The position numbers and the translations under genes were made by a program. The notes under the pieces are model-generated. The model was not told where the DNA came from. It ran no database searches and was given only the letters and a program-made list of their open reading frames with translations. This document shows positions 50,451-60,155 of a stretch of 64,000 nt of DNA, piece by piece (the first letter of the stretch is position 1; the number at the start of each line of letters is the position of its first letter). The stretch is from positions 1,178,001 to 1,242,000 of the forward strand of contig CP075369.1 of NCBI GenBank assembly GCA_019454205.1, given 5' to 3'. This DNA comes from Xanthobacteraceae bacterium (GTDB lineage Bacteria > Pseudomonadota > Alphaproteobacteria > Rhizobiales > Xanthobacteraceae).

Positions 50451-51245
50451 ATGGCGAATGAAGAACAGCCGGTGCTGCTGCGCAACGATGGCGCGGTCGC
50501 GCATATTCGCTTCAATCGTCCGCATGTGCTGAACGCGCTGAATGCCGATTGTGCCTATGCGCTGCTCGCGGCTTGCAAGTCGGTCGCAGCAGATACGAAT
50601 AATCGTGTTGTAGTGATTTCCGGCGAAGGCCGCGCCTTCATGTCCGGCGGAGACATTGGTTCGTTCGGCAAGGCCATGGGCGAAACGAACGATTTCTTCC
50701 AGAGGCTGATCGGCGTCTTCCACGAGTCCATGGAAATTCTCGCGGGCCTGCCGCGGCCGGTGCTGGCTTCGCTGAACGGCGCAGTAGCAGGCGCTGGCCT
50801 CAGCGTCGCGATGATCGCCGATCTCGCAATCGCGGCGGATGACGCGAAATTCACGCTGGCTTATTCGCGGCTCGGCACCAGCCCGGACGGCTCATCCTCC
50901 TGGTCGTTGCCGCGCATCGTAGGTTTGCGCAAGGCGATGGAAATTGCGCTGCTCTCCGATGTATTCGATGCACAGGAAGCGCAACGCCTCGGCCTCGTGA
51001 ACAAGGTCGTGCCCGCGGCCATGCTCGCGGAAGAAACGGATAAGTTTGCAAAGCGCCTCGCGTCCGGTCCTACGTTCGCTTACGGGCAGATCAAGAGGTT
51101 GCTGCGTCAGTCGCACCTCAATTCGCTTCATGACCAGCTTGCCAGCGAGGGCGAAGCCTTCGTTGCCTGTTCGCGCACCAAAGATTTTGCCGAAGGCGTT
51201 GCCGCTTTCGTCGGCAAGCGCGCTCCCTCGTTCAACGGAGTCTAA
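50451..51245 (+). CDS. Enoyl-CoA hydratase/isomerase family protein
   Basis: A 264-residue crotonase-fold protein. The oxyanion segments are GEGRAFMSGGDIGSF and NGAVAGAGLSVAMIADLAIAADDAKF; then YSRLGTSPDGSSSW, where the usual Glu is not obvious. It is of the isomerase/2-(1,2-epoxy-1,2-dihydrophenyl)acetyl-CoA-isomerase-like type (PaaG-like), a hint at aromatic acid breakdown that fits the Liv/ligase context. It starts after GGGAGG. Confidence 0.88.
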   Translation: MANEEQPVLLRNDGAVAHIRFNRPHVLNALNADCAYALLAACKSVAADTNNRVVVISGEGRAFMSGGDIGSFGKAMGETNDFFQRLIGVFHESMEILAGLPRPVLASLNGAVAGAGLSVAMIADLAIAADDAKFTLAYSRLGTSPDGSSSWSLPRIVGLRKAMEIALLSDVFDAQEAQRLGLVNKVVPAAMLAEETDKFAKRLASGPTFAYGQIKRLLRQSHLNSLHDQLASEGEAFVACSRTKDFAEGVAAFVGKRAPSFNGV

Positions 51246-51247
51246 GA

Positions 51248-52078
51248 GTGGGCATCGGCGACGACATTCCCGCAGCCGATCTTGCCGTTCGCGGCGTGTC
51301 GCTTTCCTTCGGCGGCCTGAAGGCGCTGACCGACGTGACGTTCGACGTTGCGCCGGGTGCGATCACGGCCGTGATCGGTCCGAACGGCGCAGGCAAGACT
51401 TCGTTGTTCAACTGCATTTCCGGTTTCTACAAGCCGCAGGCAGGCGAAATCGCGTTCTGCGGCGAGAACATCAATCACATGCACGCGCCGGAACGCGCGA
51501 AGATTGGCCTCGCCCGCACGTTCCAGAACATCGCGCTGTTTCAGGGCATGACCGTGCTCGACAACATCAAGCTCGGCCGTCACGCGCACATGAAGACCAA
51601 CATTCTGGATGCGGTCTGGTATTTCGGCCGCGCGCAACGTGAAGAACTTGAACTTCGTCAGGAAGTTGAAGAGAAAATCATCGACTTCCTCGAAATCGAG
51701 CACATCCGCGACCAGCCGGTCGCCTCGCTGGCCTATGGCCTGCGCAAGCGCGTAGAGCTGGCGCGCGCGCTCGCCATGAAGCCGCGCATCCTCATGCTTG
51801 ATGAGCCGGTTGCCGGCATGAACCGCGAGGAAACCGAGGACATGGCGCGCTTCATCCTCGACGTGAAGGAGGAGTGGGGCGTCACGATCCTGATGGTCGA
51901 GCACGATATGGGACTGGTCATGGATATTTCCGACCAGGTCGTCGTGCTGAACTTCGGGCAGGTGATTGCAAAGGGCAAGCCGGCCGAAGTGCAGAACGAC
52001 CCGGCGGTGATCACGGCTTATCTCGGCGCCGGCGACGTTGCCGACGCCGTACGCCGCATGGGGGAGAAGGCGGCGTGA
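51248..52078 (+). CDS. livG: Liv-type ABC transporter ATPase LivG
   Basis: A 276-residue ATPase with Walker A GPNGAGKTS, LARTFQNIALFQGMTVLDN, signature SLAYGLRKRVELARAL (a degenerate LAYG-L-RKR form common in this group), Walker B ILMLDEPVAG and MVEHDMGLVM. It starts at GTG two bases after the hydratase, with GGAG before it, and overlaps livH by four bases. Confidence 0.92.
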   Translation: MGIGDDIPAADLAVRGVSLSFGGLKALTDVTFDVAPGAITAVIGPNGAGKTSLFNCISGFYKPQAGEIAFCGENINHMHAPERAKIGLARTFQNIALFQGMTVLDNIKLGRHAHMKTNILDAVWYFGRAQREELELRQEVEEKIIDFLEIEHIRDQPVASLAYGLRKRVELARALAMKPRILMLDEPVAGMNREETEDMARFILDVKEEWGVTILMVEHDMGLVMDISDQVVVLNFGQVIAKGKPAEVQNDPAVITAYLGAGDVADAVRRMGEKAA

Positions 52079-52959
52079 ACATCGACTGGCTCTATATCGT
52101 CGAGATCGTGCTGGCCGGCCTCGGCTCCGGTTCGCTGCTGTCGTTGACCGGGGTCGCCTTCGTGCTGATCTACAAGGCGACCAAGGTCGTGAACCTCGCC
52201 GTCGGCGAAATGCTGATGATGGGCGCTTACTTCTTTCTGGGGTTTGTCTCGATTTCGTTCCTGCCGCTCTGGGCAGCCATCGTGCTGGCGATCCTCGCGG
52301 GTGGATTGCTCGGCGGTGTGGTCGAGCGCCTGCTGATCCGGCCGATGCTCGGCGAAAGTCCCATCTCGGTTTTCATGGTGACGGTGGGCCTCGGCTCCGT
52401 ACTCGTCGGCGTCGTGCAACTGTTCTGGGGCTCTGACCAGCACACGCTTCCCGCGTTTCTGCCGAGCCGCCCCGTCTTTCTCGGCCCGGCGGTGGTCGCC
52501 CCGAAGATTGCGGTGTCGTTCGTGATCGCGTCGATCCTGATCGCGTTCTTCCTCGTCATCTTCCGCTACTGGCGCGGCGGCGTGGCGCTGCGCGCTACCG
52601 CGACCGATCAGGGCGCGGCTTATTCCTGTGGCATCAACGTGCCGCGCGTATTTTCCTTCGCATGGATTGCGGCGGGAATGGCCGCGGCCGCAGCCGGCAT
52701 CCTGATCGGCTCCATCGGCGGCCTGTCGCCGGTGATGGGCGTATTCGGCCTCTCGGTGCTGGTCGCGGTGATTGTCGGCGGACTCGACTCCGTGCTTGGC
52801 GCGCTGATCGCGGGCCTCGTTATTGGCGTCGTGGAGGCCGTCGTCGGCGCGCAGTTCGGCGGCGAATACAAACTCATGGTTACCTTCAGCATTCTTGTCG
52901 TGATGCTGATGATCCGGCCTTACGGCCTGTTCGGCACGACCGAGATCGAGCGGCTCTGA
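52075..52959 (+). CDS. livH: Liv-type ABC transporter permease LivH
   Basis: A 294-residue membrane permease starting with GTG in the livG overlap (GTGA). The LivH pattern is FVLIYKATKVVNLAVGEMLM, then RATATDQGAAYSCGINV in the cytoplasmic loop and GGLDSVLGALIAGLVIG near the end. About eight transmembrane helices. Confidence 0.92.
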   Translation: MNIDWLYIVEIVLAGLGSGSLLSLTGVAFVLIYKATKVVNLAVGEMLMMGAYFFLGFVSISFLPLWAAIVLAILAGGLLGGVVERLLIRPMLGESPISVFMVTVGLGSVLVGVVQLFWGSDQHTLPAFLPSRPVFLGPAVVAPKIAVSFVIASILIAFFLVIFRYWRGGVALRATATDQGAAYSCGINVPRVFSFAWIAAGMAAAAAGILIGSIGGLSPVMGVFGLSVLVAVIVGGLDSVLGALIAGLVIGVVEAVVGAQFGGEYKLMVTFSILVVMLMIRPYGLFGTTEIERL

Positions 52960-52960
52960 C

Positions 52961-54001
52961 ATGCGTATAGGCACCGCTCACCAAACCTACGCGCAGGCAG
53001 AGTCGCTGCTCGACTCGAACGTGCAGCGTTTCATGCTGGCAGCATTCTTCATTCTGCTCGCCGCGTTCCCGTATCTGGCGAGCGATTACTGGATTTATCT
53101 CGCCTGTCTCGTTGGCATCAACATCATCAGCGTGACGGGCCTGAACATCCTGACCGGCTTTACCGGGCTGGTGAGCCTGGGCCATGCGGCGTTTATGGCG
53201 GTCGGCGCCTATACGGTCGCGCTGATGGAAAAACACATCGGCTCGCCGTTCGTGTTCAACCTGATCGTCGCGGGCGGGGTCGCTGCGCTGATCGGTATGT
53301 TCGTTGGCATTCCCAGCCTGCGCGTGAAGGGTTTGTATCTCGCGGTTGCGACCATCGCCGCCGCGATCATCCTGCATTTCGTGTTCGCGCAGTGGGCGTT
53401 CGTCGGCAGGACCGGCGGCATGAATGTCACGCCCGCCAAACTGTTCGGGCTGGAATTGACGCGCTACTGGCAGGTGTACTGGCTGATCATACCGGTCGCC
53501 GCGCTCGCGATCCTGGCTGCGGCGAACCTGTTTCGCACGCGCATCGGCCGCGCCTTCATTGCAATCCGCGACCGCGATATTTCGGCGGAAGTGCTCGGCA
53601 TTCCGCTATTGCGTTACAAGCTGCTGAGTTTCGCGATCTCTTCGTTCTATGCGGGCGTTGCCGGCGGCCTCTGGGCATACATGCAGCGCACGGTAACGCC
53701 GGAGAGTTTTCCGCTCGAGACTTCGATCTTCCTTTTAGCTGCCGTCATCATCGGCGGCATGGGCAGCATCCTCGGCGGGATTCTCGGCGCGATCTTCATG
53801 ACGCTTGTGCCCGACATGCTGAAAATCGCGGTGTCTTGGCTGACGCCGGTTTTCCCGAATGCGCCCGCGCTGCTCGCGCCGGTGCGCACCATCGTTTTTG
53901 GCGGTCTCATCATCGGCTTTCTGCTGTTCGAGCCGAAGGGGCTTGCCGAAATCTGGCGCCGCGTGCGCCGGTTCTTTCACCTGTGGCCGTTCAGAAAATA
54001 A
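52961..54001 (+). CDS. livM: Liv-type ABC transporter permease LivM
   Basis: A 346-residue permease of the LivM family: LTGFTGLVSLGHAAFMAVGA, AIRDRDISAEVLGIP and GGMGSILGGILGAIF. It starts one base after livH and ends 22 bases before the binding-protein gene. Confidence 0.92.
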   Translation: MRIGTAHQTYAQAESLLDSNVQRFMLAAFFILLAAFPYLASDYWIYLACLVGINIISVTGLNILTGFTGLVSLGHAAFMAVGAYTVALMEKHIGSPFVFNLIVAGGVAALIGMFVGIPSLRVKGLYLAVATIAAAIILHFVFAQWAFVGRTGGMNVTPAKLFGLELTRYWQVYWLIIPVAALAILAAANLFRTRIGRAFIAIRDRDISAEVLGIPLLRYKLLSFAISSFYAGVAGGLWAYMQRTVTPESFPLETSIFLLAAVIIGGMGSILGGILGAIFMTLVPDMLKIAVSWLTPVFPNAPALLAPVRTIVFGGLIIGFLLFEPKGLAEIWRRVRRFFHLWPFRK

Positions 54002-54023
54002 TCATCACCCGGAGGAAATGAGA

Positions 54024-55208
54024 ATGAAGAAGATTAATCGAAGAGAAGCGGTAGCGCTTACCCTCGCGGGTGCGGCGACTGCCACGTTCGGTTTTCGCGG
54101 AACAGCCGCCGCGCAGGCCGGAGAAATCGTACTCGGCGGATCGATTCCGCTGACCGGCGTGTTTTCGTTCGCAGGCATCGCGATCAACAACGGCATCAAC
54201 GACTACGTGAAGATCGTGAACGATGCCGGCGGCATCGGCGGCCGCAAGATCAAGTACGTGTTCGAGGATACCGGCTACAAGGTCGATACCTCGGTCGCGG
54301 TGTTCAATCGCCTCACCAGCCAGGACAAGATCAACCTCTATTACGGCGACTCCACCGCGTTCTCGAAGACGATCAACGCTGAATTGCTTCGCCGTGGCGA
54401 CATGATCATGGCCGGCGCATCGTTTGCGACCGAGCTGAACGATCCGGCAAAGTTTCCGTATCAGTTCATCGCGGGTCCCGACTATTCGGAAATGACCGGT
54501 ATTCTGCTCGAATACATCGCCAAAACCACGCCGAAGGCGAAGATCGCGCTCGTCAACTCCGATACCGAATTCGGCCGCGACCCGATCGCAGCAACCGAAG
54601 CGAAGGCGAAAGCGTTGGGCCTGACTGTTGTCGAAAAGATCATCACCGCGCCGGGCAGCGTCGACGTTTCGACCGAGGTGCTGAAACTCCGCCGGGCCGA
54701 TCCCGACTACACGATCTTCCACGGCTATGTGCTGGCGCCGCTGCCGGAGTTCATGACCCAGGCCAAGCAACTCGGCCTGAAGTCGAAGTTCATGGGCACG
54801 TTCTGGTCGATGGACAGTGGTCTCTGGGCGAAATCGGCGGATGTGGCCGACGGCTTCATGGGCGTCATGCCGTATCGCTACTATTACGACACCGACGGCA
54901 AATCGCCGATGTTGGAGCAGATCCGCAAGCTACGGCCGGAATATCAGTCCACCGGCTACACGCAGGGCTTCCTGACCGCGATGCTGCTGATCGAGGCGGC
55001 GAAGCGCACCCTCGCCGACAAGAAGGAACTGAGCGCGAAGAACATGAAGGCCGCGCTTAACTCCATCAAGGATTTCGACACCGGCGGTCTGATCGGCGTG
55101 CCGATCTCGATTCCTGGTAACACGATCCCGGTCGGCCGCGTCTATAAGTATGACGGCAAGGAAAAGAAGATGGTTGCCGTCTCTGACTGGATCAACCTGC
55201 AGAAGTGA
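54024..55208 (+). CDS. ABC transporter substrate-binding protein (Liv type)
   Basis: A 394-residue periplasmic binding protein. The leader contains NRREAVALTLAGAATATFG, a twin-arginine-like signal, with cleavage after about AAA-QAG. EIVLGGSIPLTGVFSFAG opens the mature domain. The ATG at 54024 is eight bases after GGAGG; the ATG at 54018 is too close to it. The order G-H-M-binding protein-F-ligase recalls importers for aromatic or aliphatic acids. The ligand is unknown. Confidence 0.91.
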   Translation: MKKINRREAVALTLAGAATATFGFRGTAAAQAGEIVLGGSIPLTGVFSFAGIAINNGINDYVKIVNDAGGIGGRKIKYVFEDTGYKVDTSVAVFNRLTSQDKINLYYGDSTAFSKTINAELLRRGDMIMAGASFATELNDPAKFPYQFIAGPDYSEMTGILLEYIAKTTPKAKIALVNSDTEFGRDPIAATEAKAKALGLTVVEKIITAPGSVDVSTEVLKLRRADPDYTIFHGYVLAPLPEFMTQAKQLGLKSKFMGTFWSMDSGLWAKSADVADGFMGVMPYRYYYDTDGKSPMLEQIRKLRPEYQSTGYTQGFLTAMLLIEAAKRTLADKKELSAKNMKAALNSIKDFDTGGLIGVPISIPGNTIPVGRVYKYDGKEKKMVAVSDWINLQK

Positions 55209-55213
55209 CGACA

Positions 55214-56035
55214 ATGGCCGCGGACACTGTTCTCGAAGTGAACAACATCGAGGTCGTCTATAACAAGACGGTCCAGGTGCTCCGCGGCCTTTCGCTTCGC
55301 GTGGTGGAGGGCAACGTCGTTGCGTTGCTCGGCTCCAACGGTGCCGGCAAATCCACCACGCTGAAAGCGATCTCGAACGTGCTCTCGCTTGAGGACGGCG
55401 AGGTGACGGCCGGTAATATCGTTTTCAAGCAGCAACCTGTCGCGCGCCGCGCCCCACATGAGCTTGTGCGGGGCGGTCTTTTTCACGTCATGGAAGGGCG
55501 CAGGATTTTCGAAGACCTGACGGTCGAGGAAAACCTCACTGCCGCGACTTACGCCTTGTCCGGCCGCAGCGAGAAGGCGTCCACCAAGTTCGATCTCGTT
55601 TATAATTATTTCCCCCGGCTGTTCGAGCGGCGCAGTGGCCGTGCCGGGTATCTCTCCGGCGGCGAACAGCAGATGCTCGCCATCGGCCGTGCGTTGATCG
55701 CGCAGCCGAAATTGATGCTGCTCGACGAGCCATCGCTAGGTTTGTCGCCGAAACTGGTCGAGGAGATTTTCACCATCATCGCGCGCATCAACCGCGAGCA
55801 GGGCGTTTCCATGCTTCTGGTCGAACAGAATGCAGCGGTCGCCTTCGCCGTCTCCCACTATGGCTACATCATGGAGACAGGTAAAATCGTGATCGACGGG
55901 CCGACCGAGCGCCTGCTGCGCGATCAGGACGTACGCGAGTTCTATCTCGGCGTGGGCGGTGCGGGCGCTGACGGGGAGGCCAAGAGCTTCCGCAATGTGA
56001 AACACTACAAGCGCCGCAAGCGCTGGCTGTCGTGA
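55214..56035 (+). CDS. livF: Liv-type ABC transporter ATPase LivF with basic tail
   Basis: A 273-residue ATPase: Walker A GSNGAGKST, MEGRRIFEDLTVEEN, signature YLSGGEQQMLAIGRAL, Walker B LMLLDEPSLGLSP and LLVEQNAAVAF. The C-terminal extension is basic (KHYKRRKRWLS), as in the LivF at the left end of the window, which is also followed by a ligase gene. GTG at 55205 is an alternative start. Confidence 0.92.
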   Translation: MAADTVLEVNNIEVVYNKTVQVLRGLSLRVVEGNVVALLGSNGAGKSTTLKAISNVLSLEDGEVTAGNIVFKQQPVARRAPHELVRGGLFHVMEGRRIFEDLTVEENLTAATYALSGRSEKASTKFDLVYNYFPRLFERRSGRAGYLSGGEQQMLAIGRALIAQPKLMLLDEPSLGLSPKLVEEIFTIIARINREQGVSMLLVEQNAAVAFAVSHYGYIMETGKIVIDGPTERLLRDQDVREFYLGVGGAGADGEAKSFRNVKHYKRRKRWLS

Positions 56036-56043
56036 GGCCGCCG

Positions 56044-57837
56044 ATGTTTCCCGAACTCACGCTACCGCAGATGATCCGCAAACACGCGCAGGAGAATGCT
56101 TCGCGCGTAGCCATCCGCCAGAAGGAATTCGGAATCTGGAAGCCTTATTCGTGGGCGGAATATTATGAGCGCGCCTGCGCAGTAGGCCTTGGCTTACGTG
56201 CGATGGGTCTGGGTGAGGGCGGGCATGTTGCCGTCATTTCGGAAAACCGTATCGAATGGGTGCTTTCGCAATTGGGTGCGGGTCTGGTTGGCGCTATTAC
56301 CATCGGCGTCTATCCCACCAGCCCGTCGAACGAAGTCGCCTATGTGCTGGAGCACTCGAACACGGAAGTCGTGGTCTGCGAGGATCAGGAGCAGGTCGAC
56401 AAGGTACTGGAACGGCGCGGCGAACTGCCCAGGCTGAAACGCATCGTTGTCATCGAAACGAAAGGGATGCGCCAGTATCCCGAAAATAGCGTGATCTCGT
56501 TCCTCGATCTGGAGCGCGCGGGGAAAACCTATGCCTTCGATCATCCAAAGCTGATCGAGGATGTGCTCTCTAAGCAAAAGCTCTCAGACACTGCGCTCAT
56601 GATCTATACGTCCGGTTCGACCGGAAAGCCCAAGGGCGCGATGCTCAGCTACAGGAACATCCGCGCGCAGGCGATTGCCGTGGTCGAGCGGCTGCAACTC
56701 GACGAAAGTACGACGCTGCTGTCCTATCTGCCGCTATGCCACGTCGCCGAACAGATGACGACGGTGATGGTGCCCGGTTATCTCGGTTCGCTCGTCAACT
56801 TCGGCGAATCGATCCGCACCGTGCAGGAGGACCTACGCGAGGTTGCGCCAAGCATGTTCCTTGGCGTGCCGCGCATCTGGGAAAAGCTCCATTCCTCGAT
56901 CCACATCAAGCTGCTGGAATCCGACCCCGTTCGCCGCAGACTGTTCGAAAAGGCTTACACGGCCTGCGAACCGTTCGCGGAGAAGGCGCCCTCGCAACGC
57001 AGTTTCGGCGAGCGGATCAAGTTCTTCGTCTATTATTGGCTCGTTTTCCGCGCGTTGCAGAATTTCATTGGTTTGCGCAAGGCGAAGGTAGCAATGACCG
57101 GCGCCGCGCCGATCTCGGCGAAGATCGTGCGGTTCTTCCGCACTATCGGCGTGCCGCTGATCGAAGTATACGGCCTCACCGAAAGCTCTGCCGTCGCGAC
57201 CGCGCAAACGCAGGAGGAGCGCATACCTCTATGTGTCGGCACGGCTGCACCGGGTATCGAAGTGAAACTCGGTGCCGACGGCGAGCTGCTGGTGCGCGGC
57301 GATACCGTATTCGAGGGCTATTACCGTAACGAGGATGCAACGAAGAATTCGATTCGCGGTGGCTGGCTGCATACCGGCGACGTGGCGGAAATGCACAAAG
57401 GCCAGTTCAAGATCGTGGACCGCATCAAGGACATCATGATCACGGCGGGCGGCAAGAACCTCAGCCCGTCCGAGATCGAGAACACCGTGAAGGCCAGTCC
57501 GTTCATCAAGGAATGTATCGTGATTGGCGAGTCGCGGAAGTATGTCTCGGCCTTGATCCAGATCGACTACGAGCTGACTGGGAAGTGGGCGGAGGAAAAA
57601 GGCATCGCCTATACCAACTTCAGGAATCTTGCCGAGCATCCGGCGGTAAATGAGCTGATCCAGAAGGAGATCGACGTGGCCAACGCGCAGCTTGCGCAGG
57701 TGTCGAACATCCGCAAATTCCATCTGCTCACGAAAGAGCTGGATCACGACGACGACGAAGTGACGGCCACGATGAAGGTGCGCCGCTCGAACATTACCAA
57801 GAAATACGCGGCGGAGATCGAGGGCCTGTATCGCTGA
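56044..57837 (+). CDS. AMP-dependent acyl-CoA synthetase/ligase
   Basis: A 597-residue ANL ligase, paralogous to the one at 305. Motifs: YTSGSTGKPKGAMLSY, EVYGLTESSAV, GWLHTGDVAEM, TAGGKNLSPSEIEN and TATMKVRRSNITKKY with the catalytic-type Lys. It would activate the acid imported by the preceding transporter. The ATG at 56044 has GAGG six bases upstream; GTG at 56032 overlaps livF. Substrate not readable. Confidence 0.9.
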   Translation: MFPELTLPQMIRKHAQENASRVAIRQKEFGIWKPYSWAEYYERACAVGLGLRAMGLGEGGHVAVISENRIEWVLSQLGAGLVGAITIGVYPTSPSNEVAYVLEHSNTEVVVCEDQEQVDKVLERRGELPRLKRIVVIETKGMRQYPENSVISFLDLERAGKTYAFDHPKLIEDVLSKQKLSDTALMIYTSGSTGKPKGAMLSYRNIRAQAIAVVERLQLDESTTLLSYLPLCHVAEQMTTVMVPGYLGSLVNFGESIRTVQEDLREVAPSMFLGVPRIWEKLHSSIHIKLLESDPVRRRLFEKAYTACEPFAEKAPSQRSFGERIKFFVYYWLVFRALQNFIGLRKAKVAMTGAAPISAKIVRFFRTIGVPLIEVYGLTESSAVATAQTQEERIPLCVGTAAPGIEVKLGADGELLVRGDTVFEGYYRNEDATKNSIRGGWLHTGDVAEMHKGQFKIVDRIKDIMITAGGKNLSPSEIENTVKASPFIKECIVIGESRKYVSALIQIDYELTGKWAEEKGIAYTNFRNLAEHPAVNELIQKEIDVANAQLAQVSNIRKFHLLTKELDHDDDEVTATMKVRRSNITKKYAAEIEGLYR

Positions 57838-58059
57838 TCATTCCTTGCGGATGTGAAAGCGCTTGATCTCGGCGGCGTCACGCTGTTCCAGCAGCGTGTT
57901 TCCGGTTTCCCGCACCATGTTTGGAATGTCGATCGCCGTCATTGGATCGGTACACTCGACGAGCAGTTCCTCGCCAGCCGTCATCGACGACAGCGCCTTG
58001 CGTGTGCGCATGGCAGGGAGCGGGCATTTCAGGCCGCGAAGGTCGAGTTTCTTTGGCAT
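57838..58059 (-). CDS. TusA-like sulfur-carrier protein, second copy
   Basis: A 73-residue TusA-family protein with the canonical CPxP motif (GLKCPLPAMRTRKAL, C12) and ECTDPMTAIDIPNMV. It is next to mobA on the same strand, so a role in sulfur supply for molybdenum cofactor is plausible. It is convergent with the ligase operon, directly abutting its stop. Confidence 0.9.
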   Translation of the reverse strand: MPKKLDLRGLKCPLPAMRTRKALSSMTAGEELLVECTDPMTAIDIPNMVRETGNTLLEQRDAAEIKRFHIRKE

Positions 58060-58095
58060 CTTGTAAAGTATACGCCATCGCCACCCGCAGCCGAG

Positions 58096-58725
58096 TCAGG
58101 CTGACGGGTTCGTGGCAGCGATCATGTTTGCGCGCACTGCGTCTACCGGCGTGTTCACGTTCATAAACGGGTCGAAAGGACTGTCGTCCCATTCGGCGAT
58201 GGCTACACCATAACGTGCGCCCCAAACCTCGACCTTGTGCAACCCTTCTATGGTGAGCGCGCGGCGCAGTTCTTCGCGCAAACCGACAGGCCATAACCCG
58301 ATCACCGGATGACGCCAATCGCCGGATTGCGCGCACGCGAGCGGCTTACCCTGTTCGCGCCGTGCCATGCTCAATCGTGCGATCAGGTCGCGCGGCAGGA
58401 AAGGGCAGTCGCCCGCCACTGTCGCAATATATAATGTGCCCGGCACATTCGCGGCCGCCCATTCCATCCCCGCGAGAATCCCTGCCAGCGGCCCCACGAA
58501 ACCTGGCACATCATCCGAAATTACCGGCAACGATGCGGACGAGAACCGCATGGCGTCTCCGTTCGCGTTGAGGATGAGGCGCGAGCATTGCGGTTGCACC
58601 CGCTCGATGACGCGCGAGAGAATGGTCCGTCCGCCGATCTCTTTCAGCGTCTTGTCGCCGCCACCCATGCGGCTCGCCAGTCCTCCCGCGAGGATGACGC
58701 CGAGCGGTTTTTCGTTGTCGTTCAT
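58096..58725 (-). CDS. mobA: Molybdenum cofactor guanylyltransferase MobA
   Basis: A 209-residue nucleotidyltransferase: GVILAGGLASRMGGGDKTL at the N-terminus, then PQCSRLILNANGD, and VAGDCPFLPRDL in the catalytic loop. It attaches GMP to molybdopterin to form the (bis-)MGD needed by both formate dehydrogenases of the window. It is 36 bases upstream of the TusA-like gene on the same strand. Confidence 0.94.
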   Translation of the reverse strand: MNDNEKPLGVILAGGLASRMGGGDKTLKEIGGRTILSRVIERVQPQCSRLILNANGDAMRFSSASLPVISDDVPGFVGPLAGILAGMEWAAANVPGTLYIATVAGDCPFLPRDLIARLSMARREQGKPLACAQSGDWRHPVIGLWPVGLREELRRALTIEGLHKVEVWGARYGVAIAEWDDSPFDPFMNVNTPVDAVRANMIAATNPSA

Positions 58726-58770
58726 GAGGCGGGGCCGGAAACGTTTACGAATCCCCGATCTTCAAACGGG

Positions 58771-58800
58771 AAACGGCGCGCAGGCAAGTGCGCGCCGTTT
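58771..58800 (-). terminator. Hairpin terminator after the aminotransferase gene
   Basis: A perfect 12-bp stem AAACGGCGCGCA / TGCGCGCCGTTT with a six-base loop stands just after the aminotransferase stop (minus strand). The downstream tract is only partly T-rich (GTTTCCCGTTTG). Confidence 0.65.
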
Positions 58801-58818
58801 ATGCCGTTGCACTCTAGC

Positions 58819-60015
58819 CTAGTTCGGGCGCTTTTTGCTTTCTTCGGCCATATAGTCCATCGCCGCCTGCACGCCGCCTTTCTTGTGCGGGATGCCGGCG
58901 AGGCCGAGCGCCATTTCGGTCAATGCCAGCGCGCCGAGAATAGTGCCGTCGTTGGTATCGCCGAGGTGGCCGATGCGGAAATACTTGGCAACATAGGGAC
59001 CGAAGCTCGCGCCATACGCAATGTCGAAATGTTCGAGCGCAGTCGCGCGGAACTGATCGGCATTGTGACCTTCCGGCAGAAGGATGGCGGTGATGGTCGA
59101 GGAGTAATGCTTCGGTTCCTTGCACAGAAGTTCGAGGCCCCACGTGCGCACCGCGCGGCGGGTCGCTTCGGCGAGGCGGTCGTGGCGCGCGAACACGTTA
59201 TCGAGGCCTTCCTCGTGAAGCATGTCGATCGACTCGGCGAGGCCATAGAGAATGTTGGTTGCCGGCGTGTAAGGGAAGTAATTGGTCTTGTTCATCGCGA
59301 TCATTTCTTCCCAGCCCCAGAAGGACTTCGGAAGCTTCGACGTCTTTGAAGCCGCGAGCGCCTTGTCGCTCACCGCGTTGAACGAGATGCCCGGCGGCAG
59401 CATCAGTCCCTTCTGCGCGCCGCCTACGGTGACATCGACGCCCCATTCGTCGTGGCGATAATCAATCGAGGCGAGCGAGGAAATCGTATCGACCAGCAGC
59501 AGCGCGGGATGGCCCGCGGCGTCGATTGCCTTTCGTATTTCCGCGACAGGCGAAACGCATCCGGTCGAAGTCTCGTTGTGCAGCACTGCGACGGCCTTGA
59601 TCTTCTTTTCCTTGTCTTCGCGCAGCTTTGCTTCGATCGCTTGCGGCTGCGCGCCCGTGCGCCAGTCGCTGTTGATGAAAACTGGAACGAGGCCCAGCTT
59701 CCCGGCCATCTTTTTCCATAGCGTGCCGAACTGGCCGGTCTCGAACATCAGGACGTGATCGCCGGGCGAAAGCGTGTTCACAAGCGCAGCTTCCCAAGCG
59801 CCGGTGCCCGAAGACGGATAGATGATGACCGGGTTCGTGGTCTTGAAGATCGTCTTGACGCCGTCCAGCACGCGGCGTGCGAGCCTGCCGAATTCCGGGC
59901 CGCGGTGATCGATGATCGGCATGTCCATCGCCCGCAGGATGCGGTCGGGAAGGGGCGAAGGGCCGGGGATCTGAAGAAAATGTCTGCCTGCGGTGCGCGA
60001 ACGATTAGACGCCAC
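58819..60015 (-). CDS. Class V aminotransferase (serine-glyoxylate aminotransferase-like)
   Basis: A 398-residue PLP enzyme of the alanine/serine-glyoxylate aminotransferase group. The start of the fold is LQIPGPSPLPDRILRAM, the PLP lysine lies in GGAQKGLMLPPG, and NETSTGCVSPVAEIRKA is also typical. It would make glycine and hydroxypyruvate from serine and glyoxylate, as in the serine cycle or glycolate metabolism. The GTG at 60015 has GGGGGA five to six bases before it; the frame is open further upstream without similarity. It is divergent from a D-2-hydroxyacid dehydrogenase. Confidence 0.88.
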   Translation of the reverse strand: MASNRSRTAGRHFLQIPGPSPLPDRILRAMDMPIIDHRGPEFGRLARRVLDGVKTIFKTTNPVIIYPSSGTGAWEAALVNTLSPGDHVLMFETGQFGTLWKKMAGKLGLVPVFINSDWRTGAQPQAIEAKLREDKEKKIKAVAVLHNETSTGCVSPVAEIRKAIDAAGHPALLLVDTISSLASIDYRHDEWGVDVTVGGAQKGLMLPPGISFNAVSDKALAASKTSKLPKSFWGWEEMIAMNKTNYFPYTPATNILYGLAESIDMLHEEGLDNVFARHDRLAEATRRAVRTWGLELLCKEPKHYSSTITAILLPEGHNADQFRATALEHFDIAYGASFGPYVAKYFRIGHLGDTNDGTILGALALTEMALGLAGIPHKKGGVQAAMDYMAEESKKRPN

Positions 60016-60155
60016 TGTGATCCCCCGGTAGTCTTGCCGCGCTTGATTTGCGCGTGAATGAAAGAACGAGTCGTCAGTCCTGTGAATTATACACGCATCC
60101 CGGTCAAGCAGCGCGTGCGGCTCATCGGCCATGCAACGGCATGGGGGATCGCCCG

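Noticed and set aside
60048..60155. Upstream extension of the FAD/Fe-S dehydrogenase (36 more residues)
   Set aside because: The extra N-terminus is Arg/Cys-rich and overlaps the divergent promoter region; the GTG at 60156 has a proper SD.
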